Notes under the pieces: generated by a model
The model's input: the letters and a program-made list of their open reading frames with translations, nothing else
What the model was told of the DNA's origin: nothing
Database searches by the model: none
Translations under genes and position numbers: made by a program
In this document: piece by piece, positions 63,550-64,000 of the stretch
How positions within the stretch are numbered: position 1 is the first letter of the stretch
How the letters are laid out: the number at the start of each line of letters is the position of its first letter
Assembly: GCF_039544205.1 (NCBI RefSeq)
Contig: NZ_BAABLF010000014.1
Coordinates: forward strand, 1-64,000
DNA from: Ferrimonas gelatinilytica
Lineage (GTDB): Bacteria; Pseudomonadota; Gammaproteobacteria; Enterobacterales; Shewanellaceae
Length of the DNA stretch: 64,000 bases
Reading direction: 5' to 3'

Positions 63550-63978
63550 ATGGGGTCCTGTTCACTGCGTCGCCTGACAGCCCTTTGGCATGAAACCATT
63601 CCCCTGTCCCGTTTTATGGGCATAGAGGCGGTGGCATTTGAGGAGGGTTCTCTCCTGACCCGGGCGGATACCGAGGCGAACAAAAACCTGCACGGAACCG
63701 CATTTGCCGGCAGCCTCTACAGCCTGGCAACCCTGACCGGGTGGGGCCGGGTCTGGTTGGCGCTGGAAGAAGCGGGATTGAGTGGTGATATCGTGTTGGC
63801 CGAGGGGCAGATCCACTATCGCCGGCCGGTTCGGGGGCTTCCCCAAAGTCGAAGCCTGCCGGTTCAATGGGATCTGACGCCCCTGGCGCGGGGAGAAAAA
63901 GCGGTTTGTCCAGTGACGGTGGCCATCGGCGAGGAGGCCCGGTTCCAGGGCCGCTTCGTGGTGTTGCCGCGCAGTTAG
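63550..63978 (+). CDS. YiiD_C-type hotdog thioesterase domain protein
   Basis: A 142-residue protein matching the C-terminal thioesterase domain of E. coli YiiD/FabY: IPLSRFMGIEAVAFEEGSLLTRADTEANKNLHGTAFAGSLYSLATLTGWG (the core NKNLHGTAFAGS is diagnostic) and GQIHYRRPV. The N-terminal GNAT domain of E. coli YiiD is missing, so this is the stand-alone form. It starts 4 bases after the dtd stop and is probably co-transcribed with it. The expected substrate is an acyl-CoA or acyl-ACP; in E. coli the protein feeds fatty acid initiation. Confidence 0.88.
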   Translation: MGSCSLRRLTALWHETIPLSRFMGIEAVAFEEGSLLTRADTEANKNLHGTAFAGSLYSLATLTGWGRVWLALEEAGLSGDIVLAEGQIHYRRPVRGLPQSRSLPVQWDLTPLARGEKAVCPVTVAIGEEARFQGRFVVLPRS

Positions 63979-64000
63979 ATTGAATCGGGGCCTGCCCAAG

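Overview
The window is one stretch of a gammaproteobacterial chromosome, about 60% G+C, densely coded and with no phage, transposon or CRISPR array. The gene set points to Alteromonadales and most closely to a Ferrimonas/Shewanella-type organism: a complete-looking men gene block for menaquinone, many CxxCH multiheme cytochromes with an octaheme tetrathionate-reductase-type protein, a SO2930-type diheme protein, a GlyGly-CTERM subtilase, and E. coli-like housekeeping genes (glnA-ntrBC, typA, prlC, rsmJ, yajD). The genus is an inference from gene content; no full 16S gene is present.

Layout. 1-203: 3' end of a 5S rRNA and tRNA-Thr(GGT), each followed by a hairpin. 386-3299: a membrane-bound CadC-like/TPR regulator with a small secreted Cys-rich protein. 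3319-7221 (minus): two outer-membrane-type lipoproteins, one a fusion of a parallel beta-helix domain to a diheme domain, the other a free-standing paralogue of the diheme half. 7523-9061: AbgT-family transporter. 9449-15961 (minus): a small unknown protein and menF-menD-menH-menC-menE with overlapping genes (menB absent). 16033-18129 (minus): a small membrane protein and glpK. 18284-20989 (minus): a large secreted DUF11-like repeat protein.

21558-29155 (minus) is the most interesting block: monoheme cytochrome c, DUF3373-like outer-membrane beta-barrel, octaheme cytochrome, a 7-TM histidine kinase, a response regulator with an ArsR-type DNA-binding domain, and an octaheme outer-membrane lipoprotein carrying a cadherin/Ig-like N-terminal domain. 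A consensus-perfect FNR box (TTGAT-N4-ATCAA) lies upstream of the first gene. Together they read as an anaerobically induced electron-transfer module, possibly crossing the outer membrane.

29546-64000: gor (with a decayed second copy of its last 24 codons downstream), a CDGSH/glutamate-synthase fusion protein, prlC, a 1739-residue subtilase, a TetR regulator, rsmJ, GNAT genes, ftnA, a DUF4145-Sel1 protein, an NnrU-like protein, yajD, a YbaY-like lipoprotein, an EF-G-like GTPase, DUF2461, YaiL-like, trmL, fieF, the nitrogen block ntrC-ntrB-DUF4124-glnA with a sigma-54 promoter and NtrC site, typA, rluF, a DUF2959 lipoprotein pair, a YihY/BrkB protein, dtd and a YiiD-type thioesterase.
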